Positions 51,129 through 59,107 of a stretch of DNA of 64,000 nt are shown piece after piece (within the stretch, counting starts at the first letter, position 1; each line of letters starts with the position of its first letter). The position numbers and the translations under genes were made by a program. This stretch comes from Streptomyces sp. NBC_00286 (GTDB lineage Bacteria > Actinomycetota > Actinomycetes > Streptomycetales > Streptomycetaceae): positions 310,001-374,000 of the forward strand of contig NZ_CP108054.1 of NCBI RefSeq assembly GCF_036173125.1, given 5' to 3'. The notes beneath the pieces are model-generated. The model did not search any database and had not been told where the DNA came from. It was given only the letters and a program-made list of their open reading frames with translations.

Positions 51129-52117
51129 GGGAGTTCGGCTATCAGCGCGTCCTCGATGTCTCCGGCGCGGTCGCGCTGCTCGACGCCGATCCGGACGCGC
51201 GCTACCTGGGCGGCGGCACCAACCTCGTCGACCTGATGAAGACCGGCGTGGAACGGCCCGCGCGGCTCGTCGACGTACGCGAACTGCCCCTCGACCGGAT
51301 CGAGTCGACGAGAGACGGTGGTCTGCGCATCGGCGCCACCGTCACCAACAGCGACCTCGCCGCGTACCCCGAAGTCCGGCGCCGCTACCCGGCATTGACG
51401 CAGGCCGTGCTGGCCGGCGCCTCCGGGCAACTGCGCAACATGGCCACCGTCGGCGGCAATCTGCTCCAGCGCACCCGCTGCGGCTACTTCACCGACGTGA
51501 CCAAGCCGTGCAACAAGCGCGTCCCCGGCAGCGGATGCCCCGCCATCGAGGGCGAGCACCACAACCACGCGATCCTCGGCGCCTCCGAGCACTGCGTGGC
51601 CGCCCACCCCTCGGACATGGCGGTGGCGCTCACCGCCTTTGATGCCGTCGTGTCATACGAAACCGCGGACGGGCCGGGTGAGTTGCCGCTCGCCGACTTC
51701 TATCTGCCCGTGGGTGACACCCCGCATCTGGAGACCGCCCTGCCACCCGGCGCGCTGATCACCGGCCTCACCCTGCCGCCGACGCCCACAGCCGCCAACT
51801 CCCGCTACCGCAAGGTGCGCGAGCGTGCCTCGTACGCCTTCGCGATCGGCTCGGTCGCCGCCGCGCTCGACGTCGAGGACGGGCTCGTACGCGACGTGCG
51901 ACTGGCCTTCGGGGCGGTCGCGTCCCGGCCGTGGCGAGCCCGGGAGGCCGAGCGGGCCCTGACCGGGGGGCCGGCGACGGCCGACGCCTTCGCCGCCGCC
52001 GCGGACGCCGAACTGGCCGCCGCCACTCCCCTGCCCCGCAACGGATACAAGATGACACTGATGCGCAACCTGGTCGTGGCCGTACTCACCGAACTCGCCG
52101 AGGAGGCCGCCCGATGA
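51125..52117 (+). CDS. FAD-binding subunit of the molybdenum hydroxylase (PaoB/YagS-like)
   Basis: A 330-residue FAD subunit (VAO/CO-dehydrogenase-medium fold). The FAD loops are ARYLGGGTNLVDLMKTG and ASGQLRNMATVGGNLLQRTRCGYF. Cysteines in RCGYF, PCNKR, GCPAIEG and EHCVAA match the extra 4Fe-4S site found in PaoB-type subunits, so this enzyme probably holds three Fe-S clusters plus FAD and Mo. It overlaps both neighbours by ATGA, showing translational coupling. Confidence 0.92.
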   Translation: MREFGYQRVLDVSGAVALLDADPDARYLGGGTNLVDLMKTGVERPARLVDVRELPLDRIESTRDGGLRIGATVTNSDLAAYPEVRRRYPALTQAVLAGASGQLRNMATVGGNLLQRTRCGYFTDVTKPCNKRVPGSGCPAIEGEHHNHAILGASEHCVAAHPSDMAVALTAFDAVVSYETADGPGELPLADFYLPVGDTPHLETALPPGALITGLTLPPTPTAANSRYRKVRERASYAFAIGSVAAALDVEDGLVRDVRLAFGAVASRPWRAREAERALTGGPATADAFAAAADAELAAATPLPRNGYKMTLMRNLVVAVLTELAEEAAR

Positions 52118-54249
52118 CCACGACGACCCGGGCCACCCCGATGAGCGGTGCGGTCGGCACCGCGCACATCCGCGTGGAGGGCAGGGACAAGGTCACCGGA
52201 GCCGCCCGCTACGCCGGAGAGATCCCGTTCGACGAACTGGCCCACGGCTGGCTGGTGTTGTCCACCATCGCCCGCGGACGCATCCGATCCGTGGAGGCCG
52301 ACCCCGTCCTCGCGATGCCCGGCGTGCTCGCCGTCCTGCACCACCAGAACGCGCCGCGCGTCACCACCGATTACATGAGCATCGTGGGCCCGCCGGACCC
52401 GGCCCTCGCGATCCTCCAGCACGATCAGGTCCCCTACGCGGGCTGGCCGGTCGCGCTGGTCGTGGCCGAGACGTCCGAGCAGGCCAGGGAGGCCGCCGAG
52501 GCGCTCGTGATCGAGTACGACGAGGAGCCGCACGACGTCGCCTTCTTCGCCGGCCGTCCGGATGTGTACACGCCGGCGGACTCCGTCGTGCCGACGGACG
52601 AGGTGAAGGGCGACGTGGAGGCCGAACTGGCCGCGTCCGCCGTCGTCGTGGACGCGGAGTACACCACACCGGAGGAATACCACAGCACGCTGGAGCCGCA
52701 CGCGGCGACGGCTCACTGGGACGGCGGCCGGCTCGACGTCGTCGATTCCAACCAGAGCACCATGTGGGTGGCCGGTGAGCTCGCGCAGTTGTTCTCCCTC
52801 GATCCGGCCTCGGTACGGGTGCGGTCCGAGCACGTCGGCGGCGGCTTCGGGTCCAAGGGCGTCCGACCGCACCAGGTGGCCGCCGTGATGGCCGCGACCG
52901 TCCTTCAGCGCCCGGTCAGGATGGTGCTGACACGCCGTCAAATGTTCTCGCTCGTCGGCTACCGCAGCCCGACGGCGCAGCGGATCAGGCTCGGCGCCGA
53001 CTCCGACGGGCGGCTGCGCGCACTCGACCACCAGGCGCAGGCCCTCACGTCGACCGTGCACGAGTTCCTGGAGCCGAGCGCCGCCGTGGGGCGCGTGCTG
53101 TACGACGCCGACGCGCACCACACCACCCATCGGCTCGTACGGCTCGACGTGCCGACCCCGACCTTCATGCGCGCGCCCGGCGCGGCGTCGGGTTCGTTCG
53201 CGTTGGAGTCGGCGCTCGACGAACTCGCCGAGAAGTGTGGCGTGGACCCGATCGCGCTGCGGGCCCGCAACGAACCCGAGGTGGGTCCCGTGTCCGGGCT
53301 GCCGTTCAGCAGCCGTAACCTGCTCGCCTGCTTCGAGGACGGTACCCGCAGGTTCGGCTGGGCGGAGCGCGATCCCCGTCCCGGACTGCGCCGCGAGGGT
53401 CGCTGGCTGCTCGGGACGGGCACGGCGGCGGCCACGCACTCCTCGGGGGTCGGCCCGTCCACGGCGGCCATGACCGCGGAGGCGGACGGCACCTTCACCG
53501 TACGGATCAACGCGACGGACATCGGAACCGGAGCACGGACCGCGCTGGCCCTGGTCGCCGCGGAGGCGCTGGCGGTGGAGCCGGGGCTCGTCCGCGTGCA
53601 CATCGGGGACAGCGACCTCGGCCCGGCGATGTTCGCCGGCGGCTCGATGGGCACCCGCTCCTGGGCATGGGCGGTGATGCTCGCAGCGCGCGAGCTGCGG
53701 GAGCGACTGGCCCTGGGCGGCGGCATCCCACCGGAGGGCATCACCGCCCGGTCGGACACCTCCGAGGCGGTCGGCGCCCTCGCGCAGAAGGAACGGCACT
53801 CCTTCGGAGCCCAGTTCGCCGAGGTCGCCGTCGACGTCACCAGCGGTGAGGTGCGCGTGCGGCGGATGCTGGGCGTCTTCGCCGCCGGCCAGATCATCAA
53901 CCCGCTGACCGCGCGCAGCCAGTTCATCGGCGGGATGATCTGGGGGCTGTCCATGGCACTGCACGAGGAGGCGTTCCGGGACCCGGCGTCGGGTGCCTTG
54001 GTCGGCGCCGACTTCGCGGGCTACCACTTCGCGGCGAACGCCGACGTACCGCTCATCGAGGCGCACTGGGTCGACGATCCGGACCCGGACGACCCCGTCG
54101 GGATCATGGGCATCGGCGAGGTGGGGATCGTGGGCGCCGCGGCGGCGATCGCCAACGCAGTCTGGCACGCGACCGGCGTACGCCACCGGCAGCTCCCGAT
54201 CCGGCCGGACCGGCTCTTGCTGGCAGCGCAGGGGGTCAGGAGTGCTTGA
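52114..54249 (+). CDS. Molybdopterin-binding catalytic subunit (PaoC/YagR-like)
   Basis: A 711-residue large subunit of the xanthine-dehydrogenase family. The moco contacts are GGGFGSKGVRPHQVAAVMAATV and AGGSMGTRSWAWAVMLAA, and the catalytic Glu669 lies in MGIGEVGIVGAA close to the C-terminus. Aldehyde oxidoreductases and isoquinoline oxidases share this form with true xanthine dehydrogenases; the split three-gene layout and 4Fe-4S FAD subunit favour an aldehyde-type enzyme. It is translationally coupled to the FAD subunit (ATGA) and overlaps the XdhC-type gene by 8 bp. Confidence 0.92.
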   Translation: MTTTTRATPMSGAVGTAHIRVEGRDKVTGAARYAGEIPFDELAHGWLVLSTIARGRIRSVEADPVLAMPGVLAVLHHQNAPRVTTDYMSIVGPPDPALAILQHDQVPYAGWPVALVVAETSEQAREAAEALVIEYDEEPHDVAFFAGRPDVYTPADSVVPTDEVKGDVEAELAASAVVVDAEYTTPEEYHSTLEPHAATAHWDGGRLDVVDSNQSTMWVAGELAQLFSLDPASVRVRSEHVGGGFGSKGVRPHQVAAVMAATVLQRPVRMVLTRRQMFSLVGYRSPTAQRIRLGADSDGRLRALDHQAQALTSTVHEFLEPSAAVGRVLYDADAHHTTHRLVRLDVPTPTFMRAPGAASGSFALESALDELAEKCGVDPIALRARNEPEVGPVSGLPFSSRNLLACFEDGTRRFGWAERDPRPGLRREGRWLLGTGTAAATHSSGVGPSTAAMTAEADGTFTVRINATDIGTGARTALALVAAEALAVEPGLVRVHIGDSDLGPAMFAGGSMGTRSWAWAVMLAARELRERLALGGGIPPEGITARSDTSEAVGALAQKERHSFGAQFAEVAVDVTSGEVRVRRMLGVFAAGQIINPLTARSQFIGGMIWGLSMALHEEAFRDPASGALVGADFAGYHFAANADVPLIEAHWVDDPDPDDPVGIMGIGEVGIVGAAAAIANAVWHATGVRHRQLPIRPDRLLLAAQGVRSA

Positions 54250-55567
54250 TCTCGCCGAGGAGCTGAATCGCTGGGTCGAGGAGGGCCGCGCCTTCGCCGT
54301 CGCCACCGTCGTGGCCGTGAGCGGCAGCGCACCGCGCAGTCCGGGCGCCGCGCTCGCCGTCGACAGCGAAGGCACGGCCATCGGTTCGGTCTCCGGCGGC
54401 TGTGTGGAGGGGGCGGTGTACGACCTGTGCGTCCAGGCGCTCCAGGACGGCGAGGTGGTGCGCGAGCGGTTCGGATACAGCGACGAGGACGCCTTCGCGG
54501 TGGGACTGACCTGCGGTGGGGTCGTCGAGGTCCTGGTCACGCCGGTGGGTGCGGACGCGCCGGGCAGGAAGGTGTTCGCGTCGGCACTCTCAGCCGCCGC
54601 AGGGGGTGAGGCGGCGGCCCTCGCCCGCGTGGTCCGGGGACCGGTCGAACTGCTGGGCAGGGCGCTGCTCGTCCGCCCGAGCGAAGCGAGATGGGGGTCC
54701 CCCCGGACGGAATCTGGGGGAGTAGCGAGATGGGGATCCCCCCGGACGGAGTCCGGGGAAGGATCGTACGAAGGCGAACTCGGCGGGCACCCCGAGCTGG
54801 CCCGCACGGTGGTGCACGAGGCCCGCGCCCTGCTGAACGCCGGCCGCACGGGCACGTTCGACATTTCCGCGAGCGAAGCGAGATGGGGGTCCCCCCGGAC
54901 GGAGTCTGGGGGAGAGTCGCGCTGCGGGGTCGCCCTGACGGTGTTCGTCGAGTCACGCGTGCCGCCGCCCCGCATGATCGTCTTCGGTGCGATCGACTTC
55001 GCCGCGGCGCTTGTCAGGGCGGGCAAGTTCCTCGGTTACCACGTGACCGTGTGCGACGCCCGTCCCGTCTTCGCCACGCGGGTGCGGTTCCCCGAGGCGG
55101 ACGAGATCGTGGTCGACTGGCCGCACCGCTACCTCCGGCGCACCGAGACGGACGGCCGCACGGTCCTGTGCGTGCTCACCCACGACGCCAAGTTCGACGT
55201 ACCACTGCTGGAGGCGGCCCTGCGGCTGCCGGTCGCGTACGTCGGTGCGATGGGCTCGCGTCGCACCCACGAGGACCGCAACCGACGGCTGCGTGAAGTC
55301 GGCGTCACCGAACGGGAGTTGGCCCGCCTGCGCTCCCCGATCGGCCTCGACCTCGGCGCCCGTACGCCCGAGGAGACGGCCCTGTCCATCGCGGCCGAGA
55401 TCGTCGCGGTACGACAAGGCGGGTCGGGCGTTCCACTGACCGGCTCTGCGACACCGATTCACCGTGACGTGCGGTCCGCGTCGGTCACGCTCGAAGGGCA
55501 GGGTGTCCCGTCAGCGGGTCACTTCGCCAGGGCCGACCGGGCCGCCGCGAGGGCCTGCTCGGCGTAA
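54242..55567 (+). CDS. XdhC family Mo-cofactor maturation protein with repeat insertions
   Basis: A 441-residue XdhC-type protein, which binds molybdenum cofactor, aids its sulfuration and loads it into the hydroxylase encoded upstream. The XdhC-CoxI domain is AVATVVAVSGSAPRSPGAALAVDSEGTAIGSVSGGCVEGAVY, and the C-terminal Rossmann part begins PRMIVFGAIDFAAALVRAGKFLGYHVTVCDARP. Between them the protein contains ARWGSPRTESG three times, encoded by copies of a 44-bp streptomycete repeat. Removing them gives a normal XdhC of about 400 residues. The frame stays open throughout. GTG overlaps the PaoC-like stop by 8 bp; the 3' end overlaps the fructosamine-kinase-like gene by 49 bp. Confidence 0.9.
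   Translation: MLDLAEELNRWVEEGRAFAVATVVAVSGSAPRSPGAALAVDSEGTAIGSVSGGCVEGAVYDLCVQALQDGEVVRERFGYSDEDAFAVGLTCGGVVEVLVTPVGADAPGRKVFASALSAAAGGEAAALARVVRGPVELLGRALLVRPSEARWGSPRTESGGVARWGSPRTESGEGSYEGELGGHPELARTVVHEARALLNAGRTGTFDISASEARWGSPRTESGGESRCGVALTVFVESRVPPPRMIVFGAIDFAAALVRAGKFLGYHVTVCDARPVFATRVRFPEADEIVVDWPHRYLRRTETDGRTVLCVLTHDAKFDVPLLEAALRLPVAYVGAMGSRRTHEDRNRRLREVGVTERELARLRSPIGLDLGARTPEETALSIAAEIVAVRQGGSGVPLTGSATPIHRDVRSASVTLEGQGVPSAGHFARADRAAARACSA
54679..54722. repeat. Streptomycete repeat copy 1 in the XdhC-type gene
   Basis: 44 bp beginning GAGCGAAGCGAGATGGGGGT and ending TCTGGGGGAG. It is identical to copy 3 except at one base and keeps the reading frame. Confidence 0.85.
54723..54760. 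repeat. Streptomycete repeat copy 2 (shorter) in the XdhC-type gene
   Basis: Begins TAGCGAGATGGGGATCCCCC and ends GGAGTCCGGGGA. It directly follows copy 1 and lacks the first few bases of the full unit. Confidence 0.8.
54871..54914. repeat. Streptomycete repeat copy 3 in the XdhC-type gene
   Basis: 44 bp beginning GAGCGAAGCGAGATGGGGGT, with one base different from copy 1. It sits about 150 bp further on and encodes SEARWGSPRTESGG in the same frame. Confidence 0.85.
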
Positions 55568-56400
55568 CCGCGGCCGAACAACACCGCGTGTACCAGCAGG
55601 GGGAAGAGCTGGTGCAGCCCGATGCGGTCCGGCCAGCCGTCGGCGAGCGGCGCCGCTTCCTGGTAGCCGCCCAGCACTCGGTCCAGGTGCGGGCAGCCGA
55701 ACAGGTGGAGCATGGCCAGGTCCGTCTCCCGGTGCCCGCCGTGCGCGGCCGGGTCGATCAGCCAGGCGTGTCCGTCGGCGCCCCACAGCACGTTGCCGTT
55801 CCACAGGTCGCCGTGCAGCCGGGCGGGCGGCTCGGCGGGGCCGGCCAGTTCGGGCAGGCGCTCGCAGACGCGCTCGATGACGGTCGCCTCGGGCTGGCGG
55901 ATGGTGCCGTCGTCGACCGCTCGGCGCAGGTAGGGCAGCACGCGGTGCTCGGCGTACCAGCGTGGCCAGTCGGTGCCGGGGACGTTGCGCATCGGGGCGA
56001 GGCCGATGTACGCGTCCTCGGATCCGCCGGGTGGTGGGGCGCCGAACTGGGGCGCGCCCGTGGCGTGCAGCGCGGCCAGGTCGTGGCCGAACCGGAGCGC
56101 GGCCTCGGCGCTGGGGCGCCCGGTCGGGACGCGGTCAGTCACGAGCCAGCGCTCGTCGTGGCCGTGCACCGCCGGGATACGGACCGTGCCGGCGTCCGCC
56201 AGCCAGTACAGGCCGGCCGCCTCGGCGCGGGCCGCGCCCGGATCATCCGCGCGCTTGACCATCACCAACTGGCCGCCGTTCAGGGTGACTTCGGCCAGGG
56301 CGCCGGACAGACGGCGCTCGCTGGTCGCCGGGTGGCCGGTGAGCCGGGCCGCCGCGGCGGCCGGGCTCTCGCCGTCCTCAGCCATCGGTGGGGGCGTCAT
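55519..56400 (-). CDS. Fructosamine kinase family protein
   Basis: A 293-residue protein-kinase-like-fold enzyme of the fructosamine/ketosamine kinase family, which phosphorylates Amadori products so that they can be removed from proteins. It shows LVMVKRADD (ATP Lys), FGHDLAALHATGAPQFGAPPPGGSEDAYIG, the catalytic loop ARLHGDLWNGNVLW and IDPAAHGGHRETDLAMLHLFG (metal Asp). The ATG start was chosen from context, with another ATG five codons later. Its 3' end overlaps the XdhC gene tail by 49 bp, which is unusual and probably due to loss of an earlier stop in one gene. Confidence 0.9.
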   Translation of the reverse strand: MTPPPMAEDGESPAAAAARLTGHPATSERRLSGALAEVTLNGGQLVMVKRADDPGAARAEAAGLYWLADAGTVRIPAVHGHDERWLVTDRVPTGRPSAEAALRFGHDLAALHATGAPQFGAPPPGGSEDAYIGLAPMRNVPGTDWPRWYAEHRVLPYLRRAVDDGTIRQPEATVIERVCERLPELAGPAEPPARLHGDLWNGNVLWGADGHAWLIDPAAHGGHRETDLAMLHLFGCPHLDRVLGGYQEAAPLADGWPDRIGLHQLFPLLVHAVLFGRGYAEQALAAARSALAK

Positions 56401-56489
56401 GCGTCGGCGCGCTCTCGCTCGCGCTCGCGCACGCGGGCGCGGGCGCGGGCGCGCAGTCCGGGCGTCGCGGCCTCGATCGTGGCCATCAC

Positions 56490-56514
56490 GGGGTGCCTCC
56501 GGCGGTCGGGCGGG
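56490..56514. repeat. Dispersed streptomycete repeat fragment
   Basis: GGGGTGCCTCCGGCGGTCGG at the left, then GCGGG, matches units found again near 57.63 and 57.69 kb. It lies between the fructosamine-kinase-like and anti-sigma-type genes. Confidence 0.6.
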
Positions 56515-56609
56515 CGGGTTCGTGGAGGGTGCGGGGCACTGGGTTGGTCCGGGCGCCCAGTCGTGGCGCGGCGCCCGGACCTGCTCCCTGGCAGGGTGAC
56601 AGCGACCCC

Positions 56610-57017
56610 TTAGTGGGACAACGGCAGGACTGCGGACACCGTCTTTCCTCGGGGTCCGATGCTGACCCGCACATCTGCGGACAGCTCGTGCACCAGGTGC
56701 CAACCGAACCCACCCGGTTTGACCGCGTCAGTCCGCCGCGGCTGCGGGGCGGTGGTGCTGGCGTCTTCTACCGACACCGTCACTGTTCCCGGTCCGGCCG
56801 TCAGATTGAGTCGGGTCACCCCGCCGGCGTGCCGGACCGCGTTGGTGACCAGTTCCGACACCACGAGCAGCACGGCATCCGTCTCGGCTCCAGCACGTGC
56901 GGCTACCGCGGACAAGAATCCGCGCGCCACATTCCTCGCCCGTTCCGCGCTCTGCGGACTTGTCAGTTGGAGGGGTTGGTGGTCTTCCCCTTCTTCCTCG
57001 GATGAATGCACGATCAC
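56610..57017 (-). CDS. Anti-sigma-factor-type ATP-binding protein (HATPase_c)
   Basis: A 135-residue GHKL ATPase of the RsbW/SpoIIAB-like type, abundant in streptomycetes as anti-sigma factors or phosphatase regulators. The N box is LLVVSELVTNAVRHAGG and the G2-type end is VKPGGFGWHLVHELSADVRVSIGPRGKTVSAVL. It is cytoplasmic. No sigma factor or anti-anti-sigma gene is adjacent. The GTG start has CCT just before it and no strong ribosome site. It is divergent from the DUF3662 gene. Confidence 0.9.
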   Translation of the reverse strand: MIVHSSEEEGEDHQPLQLTSPQSAERARNVARGFLSAVAARAGAETDAVLLVVSELVTNAVRHAGGVTRLNLTAGPGTVTVSVEDASTTAPQPRRTDAVKPGGFGWHLVHELSADVRVSIGPRGKTVSAVLPLSH

Positions 57018-57171
57018 AGGCCTCCGGTGGTGGACGCTGACCTTTTTCTCGCTTGCCCAGAGAAACTTGAGTCATCCCCCGACACGCGAACGCACGTCAG
57101 CGCCCGTATCCGTCTGGGTCAACACCCGTACGGAGGAGTGTGCCCAGCAATGCGGCGGGCAGCGGCAGAGG

Positions 57172-57594
57172 ATGAAATCCCTCACCGCCCTGGAACAGGC
57201 CATGGAGCGATGGAGCAATGCTCTGTGGACCCTGCTCATCCCGCCCGTCCACAGACAACAGGACCAAACAGAGCTGGTGAGGACACTGCACCAGGAATGC
57301 GACGACCGTGCCTTGATTCTGGACCGGCAACGCATCCTGGTGCCCAATGTCTTCGTCATCGAACTGCCGCCGGAGTCGCATCGGCAACTGGCCGACAGCA
57401 GAGGCCCGTTGGACAACTACCTGTCGAACCACGTGCGCAGGCACGCCGCGGAGCAGGGCTACTCGTTCGCCGGACCGGTTGCCGTCCGGCTCACCGAGGT
57501 GGAGGGGAACAAGGTCGGCCGTTTCCGGGTCCGCAGTTGCATCGCCCCCACCGGCGCCTCCGGCGGTTGTGCGGTTGGGTTCGTTGTCGACTGA
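57172..57594 (+). CDS. Orphan DUF3662 (FhaA N-terminal) domain protein
   Basis: A 140-residue protein with only the DUF3662 domain, normally the N-terminal half of FhaA-type FHA proteins in actinobacteria. It reads LEQAMERWSNALWTLLIPPVHRQQDQTELVRTLHQECDDRALILDRQRILVPNVFVIELPP, then YLSNHVRRHAAEQGYSFAGPVAVRLTE and VGRFRVRSCIAP. The FHA domain expected next is missing. The C-terminus (GASGGCAVGFVVD) is encoded by a decayed copy of the repeat that fills the following spacer. Start by homology; the ribosome site (GCAGAGG) is weak. Confidence 0.82.
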   Translation: MKSLTALEQAMERWSNALWTLLIPPVHRQQDQTELVRTLHQECDDRALILDRQRILVPNVFVIELPPESHRQLADSRGPLDNYLSNHVRRHAAEQGYSFAGPVAVRLTEVEGNKVGRFRVRSCIAPTGASGGCAVGFVVD

Positions 57595-58184
57595 CGGTTC
57601 GTCGTGGCTGGTCGCGCAGCCGTGCGGGGTGCCTCCGGCGGTTGGGCGGGTGCGGCGCCGTCGTGGCTGGTCGCGCAGTTCCCCGCGGGGTGCCTCCGGC
57701 AGTTGGGCGGCTGACGGTCCGTCGTGGCTGGTCGCGCAGTTCCCCGCGCCCCTGGGGTACGTGGTGGGTGCGGGGCCGCGGGCCGGTGCGTCAGCCCGTC
57801 GCCAACAGGGCATACGACCCCGTACTGACACAGGGCGCAGCAGTGCCCAGACCGAAGCTAAGCGACGGGCATAGGACGCACCGGCCCACGTCCCCTCCCA
57901 CCGGAGGGAAGGTGCGGGTAGTCGGGGGTCCGGGCTTCCCGCGCGGGCTGGTACGAGGGCGCGAGCTCCTTCCGGGACGCGGGCCCCTTCCGGGGCGCGG
58001 GCCATTTCGGGTTCGCTTGCTCTTCCGGGTGCGGGCAGTCGCAGGCTTTTCAGGGGCGCGGGGAACTGCGCGACCAGCCACAACGCACCCGCAGCCGCGA
58101 CGCGCAGTGTGACCCACCACCCCCTGGCGGGGGCCTGGGGCGCAGCCCCAGCTTCGGGAAGGGGCGGGATTGGGGAATTGCCAC
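57595..58184. repeat. 590-bp gene-free spacer with interspersed streptomycete repeats
   Basis: GTCGTGGCTGGTCGCGCAG occurs at 57601, 57660 and 57721, each followed by related text (GGGGTGCCTCCGGCGGTTGG in the first two), giving a 60-bp period. The third copy, 57722-57754, is repeated in inverse at 58051-58083 with one or two mismatches. After the inverse copy comes a second common element, GGGGCCTGGGGCGCAGCCCC with its GC-rich tail, about 58124-58172. No gene in this spacer is convincing, although one plus-strand frame stays open. Confidence 0.85.
58051..58083. repeat. Inverted copy of the dispersed repeat
   Basis: CAGGGGCGCGGGGAACTGCG, followed by CGACCAGCCACAA, is the near-exact reverse complement of 57722-57754. 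With its partner it encloses about 300 bp. Confidence 0.75.
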
Positions 58185-58934
58185 CTACGACCGACGCCGA
58201 GGCTTCCCACGCCTGCCACCCTTCGCTCCGCCGCCGCTTCCACGGCTTCTGCCGCTCGAGGCGGGCTTCCGGCGGCCGTCCGCCGCTTCGCGGCGCTTGG
58301 CCTTCGGCTGCGCGGGAGCCGGCGTACGCCCGCGCGTGCTGTTGACCGTCCGGCCACGGACGATCCCGATGAAGTCCTCAACCAGCTCGGTGGTCGCGTC
58401 CTCGGGCCACGCCAGCGCAACGCTCGACTGAGGCGCATCGACCACAGGCCGGAACGTGAGGTCCTTGCGATGGTGCAGACGGGCCAACGACTGTGGGACG
58501 ACGAGCAGCCCCACCCCCGCCGCCACGAGCTCAATGGCATCCGCCGTCGTGGCAGGCCGCTCAATGGCGGGACGCCCCGGCAACCGCTCCCAGGAGAGCA
58601 CGTCATCGAGCGGATGGAACACGACGTCGTCGGCAAGATCCCCGACGCTCACCTCATCCGCCGCCGTCACCAGGTGCTCCTTCGGCACCACGACCACCGT
58701 CGACTCGGTGTAGAGAGGGATCGCACTGAAGACCGTACGGTCGACCGGAAGCCGCACCACCCCCACATCGGCGCCCCCGCTCCTCAACACATCGGACGCC
58801 TCAGCGGCCGGCACATCGACGAGGGTCAGCGGAACATCGGGCAGCCGCTCGCTCCAGATCCGCACCCACTTGGCGGGCGTCACCCCCGGAACGTACGCGA
58901 GGCGAAACGAGGGAGATGCTTCCGAGCCAGTCAC
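58185..58934 (-). CDS. LysR substrate-binding-domain protein without HTH
   Basis: A 249-residue protein that starts directly in a LysR-type effector-binding domain: SFRLAYVPGVTPAKWVRIWSERLPDVPLTLVDV, then GGADVGVVRLPVD, STVVVVPKEHLVTAADEVSVGDLADDVVF and AAGVGLLVVPQSLARLHH. The N-terminal winged helix of LysR proteins (about 60 residues) is absent, and upstream DNA gives no in-frame continuation to supply it. Instead the C-terminus carries a 45-residue basic tail (AKRREAADGRRKPASSGRSRG and more). It may bind nucleic acid through that tail or act as a small-molecule sensor. The GTG start has no clear ribosome site. Confidence 0.85.
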   Translation of the reverse strand: MTGSEASPSFRLAYVPGVTPAKWVRIWSERLPDVPLTLVDVPAAEASDVLRSGGADVGVVRLPVDRTVFSAIPLYTESTVVVVPKEHLVTAADEVSVGDLADDVVFHPLDDVLSWERLPGRPAIERPATTADAIELVAAGVGLLVVPQSLARLHHRKDLTFRPVVDAPQSSVALAWPEDATTELVEDFIGIVRGRTVNSTRGRTPAPAQPKAKRREAADGRRKPASSGRSRGSGGGAKGGRRGKPRRRS

Positions 58935-59107
58935 TCCGCCAGGCTACCGGGCGTGGCCGGACGCCTCGTACGCGGTCGACGGCGGAGCCCGACGGTCCGG
59001 TACGCGTCGCGTACGAGGGATGGCGCCGCCCCTGCCCCACCGCCAGGATGCTCCTTCGCGCAGCACGTCCCACCGCACACGGGCCGAGAAGCCGAAGGAG
59101 CCTCCCG

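Noticed and set aside
54242..55567. XdhC-type gene as a pseudogene
   Set aside because: Despite the three inserted repeats the frame is open from start to stop and both functional domains are intact.
56404..56465. Possible Z-DNA or low-complexity element (GCGC/CGCG run)
   Set aside because: An alternating GC run is common by chance at this G+C and lies just upstream of a gene start; nothing links it to a function.
57006..58112. Plus-strand frame of 368 codons spanning the DUF3662 gene and the repeat spacer
   Set aside because: The neighbouring frame holds the DUF3662 domain. This one is an Arg/Gly/Pro-rich shadow reading through repeats.
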